Of a stretch of 64,000 bases of DNA, positions 7,848-17,099 are shown piece after piece. The notes under the pieces were generated by a model. The model saw nothing but the letters and a program-made list of their open reading frames with translations. It searched no databases and was not told the origin of the DNA. The stretch is taken from positions 2,892,001-2,956,000 of the forward strand of contig CP053680.1 in assembly GCA_019623805.1 (NCBI GenBank), written 5' to 3'. The position numbers and the translations under genes were made by a program. This DNA is from Gammaproteobacteria bacterium (ex Lamellibrachia satsuma). GTDB taxonomy: Bacteria > Pseudomonadota > Gammaproteobacteria > Chromatiales > Chromatiaceae. Numbering within the stretch: position 1 is the stretch's first letter; the number at the start of each line of letters is the position of its first letter.

Positions 7848-9329
7848 ATGCGCGTTCTCTTCATCTACTCAAACCACGTTCGTGATCTCCTGCCCGCGCC
7901 GCCGGTCGGGTTGAGTTATGTGGCCAGCGCCACGCAGGATGCTGGGCACGATGTCGAGTTTGTCGACATGCTGGTTAATGAACGTGGCCTGCAGCAACTG
8001 CGAGCTACGCTGGAACACTTTCAGCCCCAGGTGGTGGCTATTTCGGTACGTAATATCGATAACGTGGTACATCAGCGCCTATTGACCCACCTGGAAGTAT
8101 TGGCGCAGCAAATCTCATTGGTCCGGGAGGTCAGCGACGCAAAGATTGTGCTGGGTGGCCCGGCGATATCGATCCTTGGATGCAACGCCCTGAGCCACAT
8201 CGATGCGGATTTTGCTGTGCTGGGTGAGGGTGAGTCGGTTTTTCCCCAGCTATTGGAAGAGATGGAGGGAGAGGGGGGCTATCGAGAAATTCCCGGTGTC
8301 TGCTTTCGGGAATCCACCCGAATTATCCCGGCACAGGCTCAACGTCTACCCGCTTTCGGAGCTTCCGGCATGGAGCGCTGGATCTCCTGGAAACGCTATG
8401 AACGCCTGGGCGCAACTTGGCCGATCCAGACCAAGCGGGGATGCCCGCTACATTGTACCTACTGCACCTACCCCACTATCGAGGGCAGGCGTTTTCGCAA
8501 GCGTTCTCCACAGGATGTGGTGGCAGAGATGCGGGAAGTGAAAAGGGTGAAAAATCCCCGCTGCTTCGAGTTCATCGACTCGGTCTTCAACTCTCCGGAA
8601 AGTTACGCTATCGAACTCTGCGAAGAGATCATCCGTTCGGGTTTGAAGGTGAATTTGACCACCATGGGGGTCAATCCACGCCATCTCTCCGATGAATTAC
8701 TGACTCTGATGAAGCGGGCTGGATTCAACTCAATGATGGTGACACCGGAGAGCGCGAGTGATCGTATTCTCGACTCCATGCGCAAGGGATTTGATGTCGA
8801 GGCAGTCCGCCAGTGTGCCGGGCGGGTGCGACGTTCAGGTATCCCGAGCATGTGGTTTTTCATGCTTGGTGCGCCGGGTGAGACCAAGGAGACTGCCGAG
8901 GAGACTGTCTCATTTGTGGAGTCTCATCTGAACTGGAAAAGCTGCCTGCCGATGTTCACCACCGGCATCCGCATACTGCCCGGCACAGAGTTGGCTGAAC
9001 AGTCGTTTCAGACAGGATATCTGCCCAAGAACATGGATCTTGCTCAATCGGTTTTTTATTTCTCCCCGGCGGTTTCAGAAGAGTGGCTGTTACGCCGGGT
9101 GAATCAGGCGGTATCGGTTTGTCCTAATGTTGTCCATGCGGCGGAAGACCCATCCAGCAGCCCAATGACTGTGCGTGCTTTCAGGCTCTTGCACATGATG
9201 GGCGTGGCGCCACCTTATTGGCGATTCTTCTCCCGCTTTCTCTCGCTCAGTCCCGTGCATCGAGGCCGGGTGAGACAGATTGCCAGCGGGAAGTTGCAGT
9301 TCCAGCTTTCGGAAGCGGGAGACAGTTGA
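7848..9329 (+). CDS. B12-binding domain radical SAM protein
   Basis: 493 residues. The N-terminal half (1-160) is a cobalamin-binding Rossmann domain (APPVGLSYVASATQDAGHDVEFVDML, VLGGPAISI, AVLGEGE). The radical SAM domain has the CxxxCxxC cluster motif CPLHCTYC (Cys199, Cys203, Cys206), with GFNSMMVTPESASDRIL and WFFMLGAPGETKET downstream as the SAM-binding strands. The family (HpnP/HpnR-like, BchE-like and many natural-product enzymes) alters poorly activated carbons. The substrate cannot be told from the sequence. It is monocistronic and converges on a PlsC-type acyltransferase. Confidence 0.9.
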   Translation: MRVLFIYSNHVRDLLPAPPVGLSYVASATQDAGHDVEFVDMLVNERGLQQLRATLEHFQPQVVAISVRNIDNVVHQRLLTHLEVLAQQISLVREVSDAKIVLGGPAISILGCNALSHIDADFAVLGEGESVFPQLLEEMEGEGGYREIPGVCFRESTRIIPAQAQRLPAFGASGMERWISWKRYERLGATWPIQTKRGCPLHCTYCTYPTIEGRRFRKRSPQDVVAEMREVKRVKNPRCFEFIDSVFNSPESYAIELCEEIIRSGLKVNLTTMGVNPRHLSDELLTLMKRAGFNSMMVTPESASDRILDSMRKGFDVEAVRQCAGRVRRSGIPSMWFFMLGAPGETKETAEETVSFVESHLNWKSCLPMFTTGIRILPGTELAEQSFQTGYLPKNMDLAQSVFYFSPAVSEEWLLRRVNQAVSVCPNVVHAAEDPSSSPMTVRAFRLLHMMGVAPPYWRFFSRFLSLSPVHRGRVRQIASGKLQFQLSEAGDS

Positions 9330-9394
9330 CCTATTAACCCAGGTTTCGGCGTTCAAGCCACCTAAAAAGTCGAAGGGTGGCGTTTGTTTCCTCG

Positions 9395-9419
9395 GTAGGG
9401 TGCGCACGGTGCACCCTAC
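9395..9419. repeat. Palindromic intergenic repeat (copy 1)
   Basis: GTAGGGTGC and GCACCCTAC form a perfect 9-bp stem with a 7-base loop. It lies between two convergent genes. A related copy is at 10272-10296. No T-run follows. Confidence 0.8.
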
Positions 9420-9429
9420 GTCCCCTGTT

Positions 9430-10179
9430 TCAATCAAGATATTTCTCCTGCCAGAGCTGATATTTTTCATACACAAATTGGCAGTATGATTCCTTATCTT
9501 CAAACTGCTCGGGTTGGATTGCATCGTACAGATAGTAATTAACCCGGTTGTTTTTCGTCAGCATGAATTCAACTATCTTTTCCGGCAGTGACTGGTCGCC
9601 CCAATGAAAGTCATCCTGTGATTCATAGTGTAGATAGACCGGTAAAATCGGAATGCCGGTGCGTTTCGAAATATCAAAGATGCCGTAACGAAAATCATCG
9701 TGCAAACGTTTCCCTTTGATGCCGCCTTCAGGGTAGATAGCAATATTGAGGCCATTGCGCAGTGCATTGGCAATCTCTTCGGTAACATTCTTGCGGGACT
9801 CTTTGGATTCCCTGCGAACAAAAAGTGTTCCTGCCGCTGCACTTATTCTGCCTGTGATCCACCAGTCACGCACTTCAATCTTGGCGACGGAATGGACGTC
9901 GAACAGAGAAGGAATACCTATGTCCTCAAAGGCGGAGGGGTGATTTGCAATCAGAATAAACTGCTTTGGCAACGGGTGTTGGTTCTTCTGATGCAGGCGC
10001 AGATCGACACCCAATGCATGTACGAAGGCACCGGACCACAGCCTGAACAGGTGTATATACCAGCGCCGGGGCTCTGCGCGTGCCGGAAGATATGAGAGTG
10101 GATAGAGCAGCAACGTAAGCAGGATCAGTTCAATCCAGCCCAACAACATCCAGGTTACGCGTAAGACAATACGAATCAT
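9430..10179 (-). CDS. 1-acyl-sn-glycerol-3-phosphate acyltransferase-like protein (PlsC family)
   Basis: 249 residues. It has an N-terminal membrane helix (MIRIVLRVTWMLLGWIELILLTLLLYPLS), the catalytic HX4D motif NHPSAFED near residue 79, and the second block YPEGGIKGK near 150, which binds the acyl acceptor phosphate. The family transfers acyl groups to lysophospholipids at the inner membrane. Length is normal. It has no operon partners: the radical SAM gene converges on it and a repeat separates it from the RND operon upstream. A paralogous PlsC domain occurs in the fusion protein at 17.1-20.1 kb. Confidence 0.87.
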   Translation of the reverse strand: MIRIVLRVTWMLLGWIELILLTLLLYPLSYLPARAEPRRWYIHLFRLWSGAFVHALGVDLRLHQKNQHPLPKQFILIANHPSAFEDIGIPSLFDVHSVAKIEVRDWWITGRISAAAGTLFVRRESKESRKNVTEEIANALRNGLNIAIYPEGGIKGKRLHDDFRYGIFDISKRTGIPILPVYLHYESQDDFHWGDQSLPEKIVEFMLTKNNRVNYYLYDAIQPEQFEDKESYCQFVYEKYQLWQEKYLD

Positions 10180-10271
10180 CTGTTATTCCTATGGCTGCAT
10201 GTCCTCCAGTCATACTTTCCACTATAGGATAATTTGCAGGTGCCGCTGTAGGCCGGTACTCAATTCATCCG

Positions 10272-10296
10272 GTAGGGTACGCAGGTTGCACCCTAC
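10272..10296. repeat. Palindromic intergenic repeat (copy 2)
   Basis: GTAGGGT (10272-10278) pairs with ACCCTAC (10290-10296). It shares the arms of the 9395-9419 repeat but has a degenerate centre. The two copies bracket the PlsC-type gene. Confidence 0.7.
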
Positions 10297-10318
10297 GTTC
10301 TGTGCTTCTTAGACCCAT

Positions 10319-13300
10319 TCATTCATCCCGAGCCGCTGCGATCTCTTTCAGGCTCTCAGCAGCATTGACACAACCCATCGGGATAACGATCAGCGTGAGT
10401 GCGGTGGAGACGAAGACACCGAACATCAAGGCGATCGCCATGCCCTGGAATATGGAGTCGGTGATGATTACGCTGGCACCGCCCATCAGGGCGAAGGCAG
10501 TGATCATGATGGGACGTGTACGGGCCTTACAGGAGAGCAGAACCGCCTCCCGTACCTCAATCCCTTTACGTACCTCTTCAACCGCGAAGTCCACCAGTAG
10601 AATTGAGTTGCGCACGATGATGCCCGCCAGGGCGATGAAGCCGATCATGGAGGTGGCGGTGAACTGGGCGCCGAACAGCCAGTGCCCCGGCACTATGCCA
10701 AGAAGAGTCAGGGGGATCGGCGCCATGATGATGGCCGGCACGGTAAAGTTACCGAACATGCCCACCACCAGCATATAGATCAGCACCAGCGCCACGGCAA
10801 ACGCGGCGCCCATGTCACGGAAGGTCTCATAGGTGACCGTCCACTCCCCTCCCCATTCGAAGGCGGACATGCCGGTGTTGTTCGGCGGGCCTGTCATGGT
10901 GCCGGAGAGGGTGACGCCATCCGGTGTCTTGTAGTCCTGCAATTTTTCGTCGATATCGAGCATTGGGTAGATAGGGGCGCCCAAGCGGCCTACCGCATCG
11001 CCCACCACGTACTCCAGGGGACGCAGATCCTTGTGATAGATGACCGGTTCCTCCTCGACTTGTACAAAGTGGCCCAGTTCGGCCAGTGGAACACTGCCGC
11101 CGCTGGGTATTGCCACCGGCATGTCGCTCAGGGCCTTGGGGTTGGCGCGCAGGGAGAGGGGGGCCTGCATGACGATCCAGGTTGACTCAAGCGCTGATCC
11201 GGCGCGCACGTCGGTGATCTGGTAGCCCCCCATGGCAGCCGACAGTGTCTGGATTACCGCGTTGGTTGAGATGCCCTGCATGGAGGCCTTGCGGGTGTTG
11301 ATCTCAAAACGCCAGGACTGGTAGGGCTCAATCAGATAGTTGTCGACATCCGCCAGGCCGTCGGCAGCATCGAAAAGCTCCGTCATATGACGCGCAACCT
11401 CACGGCGGGTTTCATGATCCGGGCCGTAGATCTCCGCCACCACGGATTGCAGAACCGGTGGGCCTGGTGGCATCTCGGCCACAGTGATTCTTGCGCCCAT
11501 GGCCTGGGCTATCGGGGTCAGTGTTGCCCGCGCTGATTCGGCAATTTCATGACTGGTCCGCTTGCGCGCTTTTTTGTCGAGCAGCTGCACCTGAATCTCC
11601 GCTAGCCAGGATTTTTCCCGCAGGTAGTAGTGACGCACCATACCGTTGAAATCGAAGGGGCGGGCAGTCCCTGTGTAGGTCTGCAGCGCAGTGACTTCAG
11701 GCACTTTGCGCAACTCCTCCGCCAGCTCTCTGGCCAGGTTACTGGTGGTCGGCAATGCCGTGCCTTCCGGCATGTCGATGATGACCGCGAACTCTGGTTT
11801 GTTGTCGAAGGGCAGCATCTTCACTGTCACCGCAGTGGTGTAGAACATGCCGCAGACGGCGAAGAAGACAAGAAACAGGCCTGCAAGGAAGCCCCAGCCG
11901 AGCAGCTTGTTGTCGAGCAGGGCGGGAATCAGCTTGCGAAACAGTTTGTCCAGCTTCTCGTTGGAGGCGTGCTCCTTCACCTCGGCTTTTTTCAGTTTCT
12001 CCATGGAGGGACGAATACGCATCACCAGATAGGAAGTGAAAGCGAAGGCGGCGAACAGGGAGATCATCATCGCCACCGATCCGAGTACAGGAATCGGCGC
12101 CATGTAGGGTCCCATGAGACCGCTGACGAAGGCCATCGGCAGCAGGGCCGCAACCACGGTGAAAGTGGCGAGGATGGTGGGGTTGCCCACCTCTCTTACC
12201 GCATCGACAGCGACATTGGTGTCCGGCGAACCCGCGATCAGCCAGCGCCGGTATATATTCTCCACCACCACGATGGCATCATCCACCAGGATGCCGATGG
12301 AGAAGATCAGGGCGAAGAGGGAGACCCGGTCGATGCTGAAACCCATGACAAAGGCGGAAAACACAGTCATCAGGATGACCACGGGAATCACAACCGTGAC
12401 CACGATCGCAGGTTTTAAACCCAGCGCCCACCAGACCAGCAGGGTGACGATGCCGGTTGCCACGACCAGTTTGAACAGCAATTCGTTGACCTTGTCCTGG
12501 GCGGTGGCACCATAGTTGCGGGTTACCTCGACCCGGACCTGCTCCGGAATCAGCCGTCCCTTGAGGGAGTCTGCCATCTCCAGGATTGCATTGGCCACGG
12601 TGACCCCGTTGGATCCCTCTTTCTTGGCAATGGCGACAGTTATCGCCTGCTCGCCGTCAGCCACTATCTCTTCGCCGCTGGCTTGGGCATAGGCGGGGCC
12701 GGTGTAGTAGTTCACATAGTTGTCGATGTCTTCCATCGTGTGGCTGACACGTGCCACATCCCGCACGTAGACGGGTTTGCCGCTGTTCACGCCAACCACC
12801 AGGTTTTGCACATCCCGTGCGTTACGCAGGAAGCTCCCGGCATAGACCCGCAGGTTTCGGTTGTCCGCCTCCGCGTTGCCGACTACGTTCTCGGCATTGG
12901 CGCCACGGATTACATTTGCAACCTGCTCGGCAGTGACATTGGAGCCGGAGAGCTTGTTGGGCAGTATCTCGACCCGGATCTCATCGCGCTGGCCGCCCAC
13001 TACAAAACCCTGGCCGGTATTGGGGATCTGCTTGAACTCCTGTAGCAGATTCAGGCCCAGGCGTCTCAGGCTGCCGCCGTCAAGTTCGCTGGACCAGAGG
13101 GTAAGGGTTACCACCGGCACATCGTCGATGCCTTTCACTTTGACTAACGGCGGCATCTGAACGCCGCTGGGCATATTGTCGAGGTTTGAGGCAAGTTTGT
13201 CGTGCACCTTGACCAGCGAGGGTCCAGTCTCCTCACCGACCTTGAAACGGACGGTGACCACCCCTTCGCCGCGGGCGCTGGCAGAGTAGACATGTTTGAC

Positions 13301-13570
13301 GCCGGGGATCTCGCTCATGATCCGCTCCAGCGGATTGACCGCCATATCCGCCACCTGCTGGGCGCTGGCGCCGGGATAACTCAGAAAGATATCCACCAGC
13401 GGCACGGAGATCTGCGGATCCTCCTGCCGGGGGGTGGCCATCAGACCCAGGATGCCCATTGCCAGCATCGCCAGGAAGAGCAGTGGGGAGAGGGGGGAGT
13501 GGATGAACGAGCGGGCGGTTTTGCCCGCCAGCCCAAGGTTGTTCTGGTTGGTCTCAGACACGGCAGGCAC
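10319..13570 (-). CDS. RND-family efflux transporter, inner-membrane permease
   Basis: 1083 residues, the usual length of an AcrB/CusA-class pump. The first helix follows FIHSPLSPLLFLAMLAMGILGLM. The periplasmic porter region carries DIFLSYPGASAQQVA. The central helix has FSIGILVDDAIVVVENIYRR, whose acidic pair is the AcrB-type proton relay, as opposed to the metal-pump CzcA pattern. A second transmembrane half ends near MGCVNAAESLKEIAAARDE. Its membrane-fusion partner lies three bases upstream, so the two are translated together. No outer-membrane factor is nearby; an unlinked TolC would be needed. Substrate unknown. Confidence 0.93.
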   Translation of the reverse strand: MPAVSETNQNNLGLAGKTARSFIHSPLSPLLFLAMLAMGILGLMATPRQEDPQISVPLVDIFLSYPGASAQQVADMAVNPLERIMSEIPGVKHVYSASARGEGVVTVRFKVGEETGPSLVKVHDKLASNLDNMPSGVQMPPLVKVKGIDDVPVVTLTLWSSELDGGSLRRLGLNLLQEFKQIPNTGQGFVVGGQRDEIRVEILPNKLSGSNVTAEQVANVIRGANAENVVGNAEADNRNLRVYAGSFLRNARDVQNLVVGVNSGKPVYVRDVARVSHTMEDIDNYVNYYTGPAYAQASGEEIVADGEQAITVAIAKKEGSNGVTVANAILEMADSLKGRLIPEQVRVEVTRNYGATAQDKVNELLFKLVVATGIVTLLVWWALGLKPAIVVTVVIPVVILMTVFSAFVMGFSIDRVSLFALIFSIGILVDDAIVVVENIYRRWLIAGSPDTNVAVDAVREVGNPTILATFTVVAALLPMAFVSGLMGPYMAPIPVLGSVAMMISLFAAFAFTSYLVMRIRPSMEKLKKAEVKEHASNEKLDKLFRKLIPALLDNKLLGWGFLAGLFLVFFAVCGMFYTTAVTVKMLPFDNKPEFAVIIDMPEGTALPTTSNLARELAEELRKVPEVTALQTYTGTARPFDFNGMVRHYYLREKSWLAEIQVQLLDKKARKRTSHEIAESARATLTPIAQAMGARITVAEMPPGPPVLQSVVAEIYGPDHETRREVARHMTELFDAADGLADVDNYLIEPYQSWRFEINTRKASMQGISTNAVIQTLSAAMGGYQITDVRAGSALESTWIVMQAPLSLRANPKALSDMPVAIPSGGSVPLAELGHFVQVEEEPVIYHKDLRPLEYVVGDAVGRLGAPIYPMLDIDEKLQDYKTPDGVTLSGTMTGPPNNTGMSAFEWGGEWTVTYETFRDMGAAFAVALVLIYMLVVGMFGNFTVPAIIMAPIPLTLLGIVPGHWLFGAQFTATSMIGFIALAGIIVRNSILLVDFAVEEVRKGIEVREAVLLSCKARTRPIMITAFALMGGASVIITDSIFQGMAIALMFGVFVSTALTLIVIPMGCVNAAESLKEIAAARDE

Positions 13571-13573
13571 CTG

Positions 13574-14761
13574 TTATTGATTGTTGTTCGGAGCTTGTGC
13601 GGATTCAGCTGGCGTCATCACCTGAGTGCCTGCACGTAGGCCTGGTGGAGGATTGTTGATCAGCAGGTCGCCTTCCCGAATGCCGGAGAGGACTATCGTG
13701 TTGCCGGTGTTGGCCGACTCCCCGAGACGCACCACGCGCAGCTTGGCAATACCCTCGGCATCGACGGCGAAGACCAGTGGCAGTCCGCCTTTCTTACGTA
13801 CTGCGCTGTTCGGGATGACCAGATTGCTGTTTTGACGTGTGCTCAGGTCGGGAACGCTTACCTCCGCATACTGGCCGACGGTGGTGATTGTGTTGCCGGG
13901 CAGATCCAGTTCGAAACGCACCGTATGCTGGGTGCGGTCGGCAACCGGGAAGATGCGGCTGATCCTGGCGTGGATGACGGGATCCGCGCCGTCCAGTCTG
14001 ACCCCAAGCGACATTCCTTCACTCAGACCAGGACGCAGGCGAACCGGTACGTCGGCCAATACCTGAAAACCTGAAGTCTCACTGTAGACCAGCAGAAGTT
14101 GGCCTGGCTGTACTGTGTCACCCACCTCGACATTGACCGATTCAATAACGCCGCTGAAGGGGGCGATGCTGCGGGCATCCCGCAGACTGGCCTGAATCTC
14201 CTTGATCTGTGCTTCGGCCTGTTTGTACTGGGTGTTGGCTTGGGCGACCTGGGTCTGGCGGTTAACGACATCGGAGTGGCGTTCGGCCCCCCGATTGCGC
14301 ATGCCCATCATATTCTGCATCGGGTTGGTAAACGCCTGATCCATCATCGAAGGCATGCCCATACCGCCTGGGGCGGTGCTGCCCGCAGTGGACTGGGGTG
14401 ATCTGACCTCCCGATGGAGCTGCACGTTAGCGTTGCGCATGGAGGCGAGGGCCGCATCCCTCTGGGCAACAGCCGCATCCAGCTTTGCACGCAGAGCGCT
14501 GTCATCAATGCTGATCAGTTCGTTGCCCCGGTTGAACCTGTCACCTTCCTGCCCGGCGATCTGTTGAATGCGCCCCGGGATCTGGGCGGTGAGCTGCGCA
14601 GTCTTGCGTGCTGCCACAGTGCCTGCGATATCGATGGTCAAGGGTATCAGTTCACGTTTGACCTTCATGATCTGATAGACCTGTTCAGCTTGCATGGTCA
14701 GCGGGCTGAAACTGAGAATGCTGGCCAGAATGGATATCAGCAGGGGCTTCGTGTGCGGCAT
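13574..14761 (-). CDS. RND efflux periplasmic adaptor (membrane fusion protein)
   Basis: 395 residues: signal peptide (about 1-24), a split barrel-sandwich lipoyl domain (GTVAARKTAQLTAQIPGRI near 52 and APFSGVIESVNVEVGDTVQPGQ near 200), a coiled-coil hairpin in between, then beta-barrel and membrane-proximal domains. The hairpin contains an unusual Met/Gly-rich insert (GGMGMPSMMDQAF, MQNMMGMRNRG, about residues 130-155); Met-rich loops in adaptors such as CusB bind metal, so copper or silver cannot be excluded. It is the first gene of a two-gene operon with the RND pump. Confidence 0.92.
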   Translation of the reverse strand: MPHTKPLLISILASILSFSPLTMQAEQVYQIMKVKRELIPLTIDIAGTVAARKTAQLTAQIPGRIQQIAGQEGDRFNRGNELISIDDSALRAKLDAAVAQRDAALASMRNANVQLHREVRSPQSTAGSTAPGGMGMPSMMDQAFTNPMQNMMGMRNRGAERHSDVVNRQTQVAQANTQYKQAEAQIKEIQASLRDARSIAPFSGVIESVNVEVGDTVQPGQLLLVYSETSGFQVLADVPVRLRPGLSEGMSLGVRLDGADPVIHARISRIFPVADRTQHTVRFELDLPGNTITTVGQYAEVSVPDLSTRQNSNLVIPNSAVRKKGGLPLVFAVDAEGIAKLRVVRLGESANTGNTIVLSGIREGDLLINNPPPGLRAGTQVMTPAESAQAPNNNQ

Positions 14762-15030
14762 CGGCTACTCCTCTTTGGGGTCTGATTTCACAGTTTGAAA
14801 ATTGCCGGCAGGTCTGGTGGATCAGGTTGAGGTAGTGCACCCGGGGAAACCAGTCTCCCGGGAAAAGGGCAGTCTCAGGTGCTTTGCCGCTGCTGACGTA
14901 TAGTGTCAGTCGGATTGGGACGAACTGCACCCGGATCGAACTTGACGTAGAACGACCCGATTATAGGTAATTTCAGGGCTTATTGGTAATTAGTGAATAC
15001 TTGTAAAATCCCTGGTTATTCCGGTGTGGA

Positions 15031-16971
15031 TCACGCGGCTGTGGGCTCAATTTTGCTGAGCAGATTATGTAGTGGCACAGGACGGCTGAATAGATAGCCC
15101 TGAAAATATTCACACCCTTTCTCCTTAAGGAATGCAAAAGCTTCCGGGGTCTCCACGCCTTCGGCTACGACCTTCAGTCCCATGTGTCTTGCCATGTCAA
15201 GAATCGTCTCCACAATGATGGCGTCGTTGGGGTCGGTAGAGATGTCGCGCACGAATGAGCGGTCGATTTTCAGCATTTCCACAGGCAATTGCTTGAGATA
15301 GGCCAGTGAAGAGTGGCCGGTACCAAAATCGTCGATAGAGAAACTGATGCCGCACTTTTTCAACTGCTGCATGCGCTCTACTGTCTGTTCAAAATTCTCT
15401 ATCAGCACATTTTCCGTGATTTCGAAGCGCAGTTGTAAGGGGTTGAACAGACACCCGTTGATAATGTTCTGCACACGCTCGACGAAGTTGGCTTCGCGAA
15501 ACTGTTTTGGGCTGACGTTCACAGAGAGGGTGATTGGCCTGTGAAATCCGATCTGTGCCATATCCCTGCATGCGGTGGCGAGTACCCAGTCGCCAATCTT
15601 ATAAATGAGTCCGGTCTCTTCCGCTACGGATATAAATTCATTCGGTGCGATGAGGCCGCGTTCCGGATGGTTCCACCGCAGAAGCGCTTCTGCGCCGATG
15701 CATGTACCGGTAATATCCACCTGCAGCTGATAGTAGAGTTCCAACTCACCGGCCACCAAGGCTCTGCGCAGACCCTTTTCGATCTCCAGGCGCTGATGAA
15801 CAGCTTCCTGCATACTGGGTAGGAAGAAGCGGCTCTGATCCCGTCCCTCTGCCTTGGCGCGGTACATCGCTACATCGGCCTGTTGCAGAAGATCTTCCGG
15901 TACAGCGCCATTGATGGGAAACAGGGTGACGCCGACACTGGCACTCAAGTGCAGTTCGTGCTCCTGAACCATGAATGGTTCAGTGAATAAGAGTTGTATC
16001 TGCGCTGCGAAATTCTGCACCCAACTGGAGGCTATCTCCCTGCTATCGCCGATCTCAGTGAGCAGAATGACAAACTCGTCACCGCCCAGGCGGGCGACCG
16101 TATCTTCATTGCGGATTCGCTGCCGTAGTCGTTGGGCAACTTCCTGCAGCAGTATGTCACCCACCCGGTGCCCGAGAGAGTCGTTGATGTTTTTGAAATG
16201 GTCGAGATCGAGAAACAGGATCGCACCAAAGTGTTGATGCCGCTGTGCGCGGGTGATTTCCTGATTGAGGCGGTCTATGAACAGGCGGCGGTTCGGCAGT
16301 TGGGTCAGTTCATCATAGTGGGCCTGGTAAATGATCGTCTCTTCAGCGCGTTGCCGTTCATAACGGACTTTTAGTGACTCCTGAATAGACTGGCTGATCC
16401 GCCTGGAGGAGGCGATCACCATCACTGTGAAGAGGATGCCCATGATTGTCATGGCGTATCCGACATCTGACTCCAGGGAGAGAAAACGCCAGATCAGCGG
16501 TAGCAATGTCAGTAGCAGAAAGGTTGCCGAAGCTGCAAAGATGGAGGAGAGGCTGGTGACTGCTCCGGCAGACATGCCGGCTATGACAAAAACCAGAAGC
16601 GCTTGGTAGGCAACATGTTCCAGTGGAAAAAGCAGCAGAGACGCAGTGCCCCATAGTGCGCCGGAGAGAGTGGCGCCGAGGATGGCCAGCTTGCTCCAAT
16701 GGTCGATCTCATTATCCTGCGTAGGAGTAATGGAGAGAAAATTGCGATAGGTCAGAAAGCGGTAGAGCGTTGTCAGGTAGACAGCAACAAGCCATCCAAT
16801 GATCGTCGAGTGGTCAATGACCTGCCACAACACGAGGGACAGTATTGAACTGTTGATCAGGATGGCGAGCAGAGAGAACGGCATCGATCGGTAGATCAGC
16901 CGGGTCTGCTCTGCTTTTATATTTTGTTCTGCACTAGCGTCCTTTGCCAATTCGCCAGTATTCTGAATCAT
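15031..16971 (-). CDS. Membrane GGDEF-EAL protein (c-di-GMP cyclase/phosphodiesterase)
   Basis: 646 residues. The N-terminal 185 residues hold five to six membrane helices of an unassigned integral sensor. A GGDEF domain follows with intact GGDEF at 296-300, then an EAL domain with intact EAL at 428-430 and the DDFGTGHSSLAYL loop near 548-560. Both catalytic motifs look functional, so net activity cannot be predicted. It is transcribed alone, with about 270 noncoding bases on its 3' side and 128 on its 5' side. Acts at the inner membrane, turning GTP to c-di-GMP and c-di-GMP to pGpG (family knowledge). Confidence 0.93.
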   Translation of the reverse strand: MIQNTGELAKDASAEQNIKAEQTRLIYRSMPFSLLAILINSSILSLVLWQVIDHSTIIGWLVAVYLTTLYRFLTYRNFLSITPTQDNEIDHWSKLAILGATLSGALWGTASLLLFPLEHVAYQALLVFVIAGMSAGAVTSLSSIFAASATFLLLTLLPLIWRFLSLESDVGYAMTIMGILFTVMVIASSRRISQSIQESLKVRYERQRAEETIIYQAHYDELTQLPNRRLFIDRLNQEITRAQRHQHFGAILFLDLDHFKNINDSLGHRVGDILLQEVAQRLRQRIRNEDTVARLGGDEFVILLTEIGDSREIASSWVQNFAAQIQLLFTEPFMVQEHELHLSASVGVTLFPINGAVPEDLLQQADVAMYRAKAEGRDQSRFFLPSMQEAVHQRLEIEKGLRRALVAGELELYYQLQVDITGTCIGAEALLRWNHPERGLIAPNEFISVAEETGLIYKIGDWVLATACRDMAQIGFHRPITLSVNVSPKQFREANFVERVQNIINGCLFNPLQLRFEITENVLIENFEQTVERMQQLKKCGISFSIDDFGTGHSSLAYLKQLPVEMLKIDRSFVRDISTDPNDAIIVETILDMARHMGLKVVAEGVETPEAFAFLKEKGCEYFQGYLFSRPVPLHNLLSKIEPTAA

Positions 16972-17099
16972 AGTAATAGTTATATTCGAATTCAGGGTTT
17001 GTCTTGGATTAAATGGAGTGATAGTTAAAGCACTCTCCTACTTATATCGGCATGATAGCCCAAAACATGAATTTAATGCGGGCATAGTTCTATTTTTAT

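Noticed and set aside
11630..12418. 262-codon frame opposite the RND pump
   Set aside because: Antisense shadow of a GC-rich coding gene; composition is His/Glu/Gly-biased with no recognisable domain.
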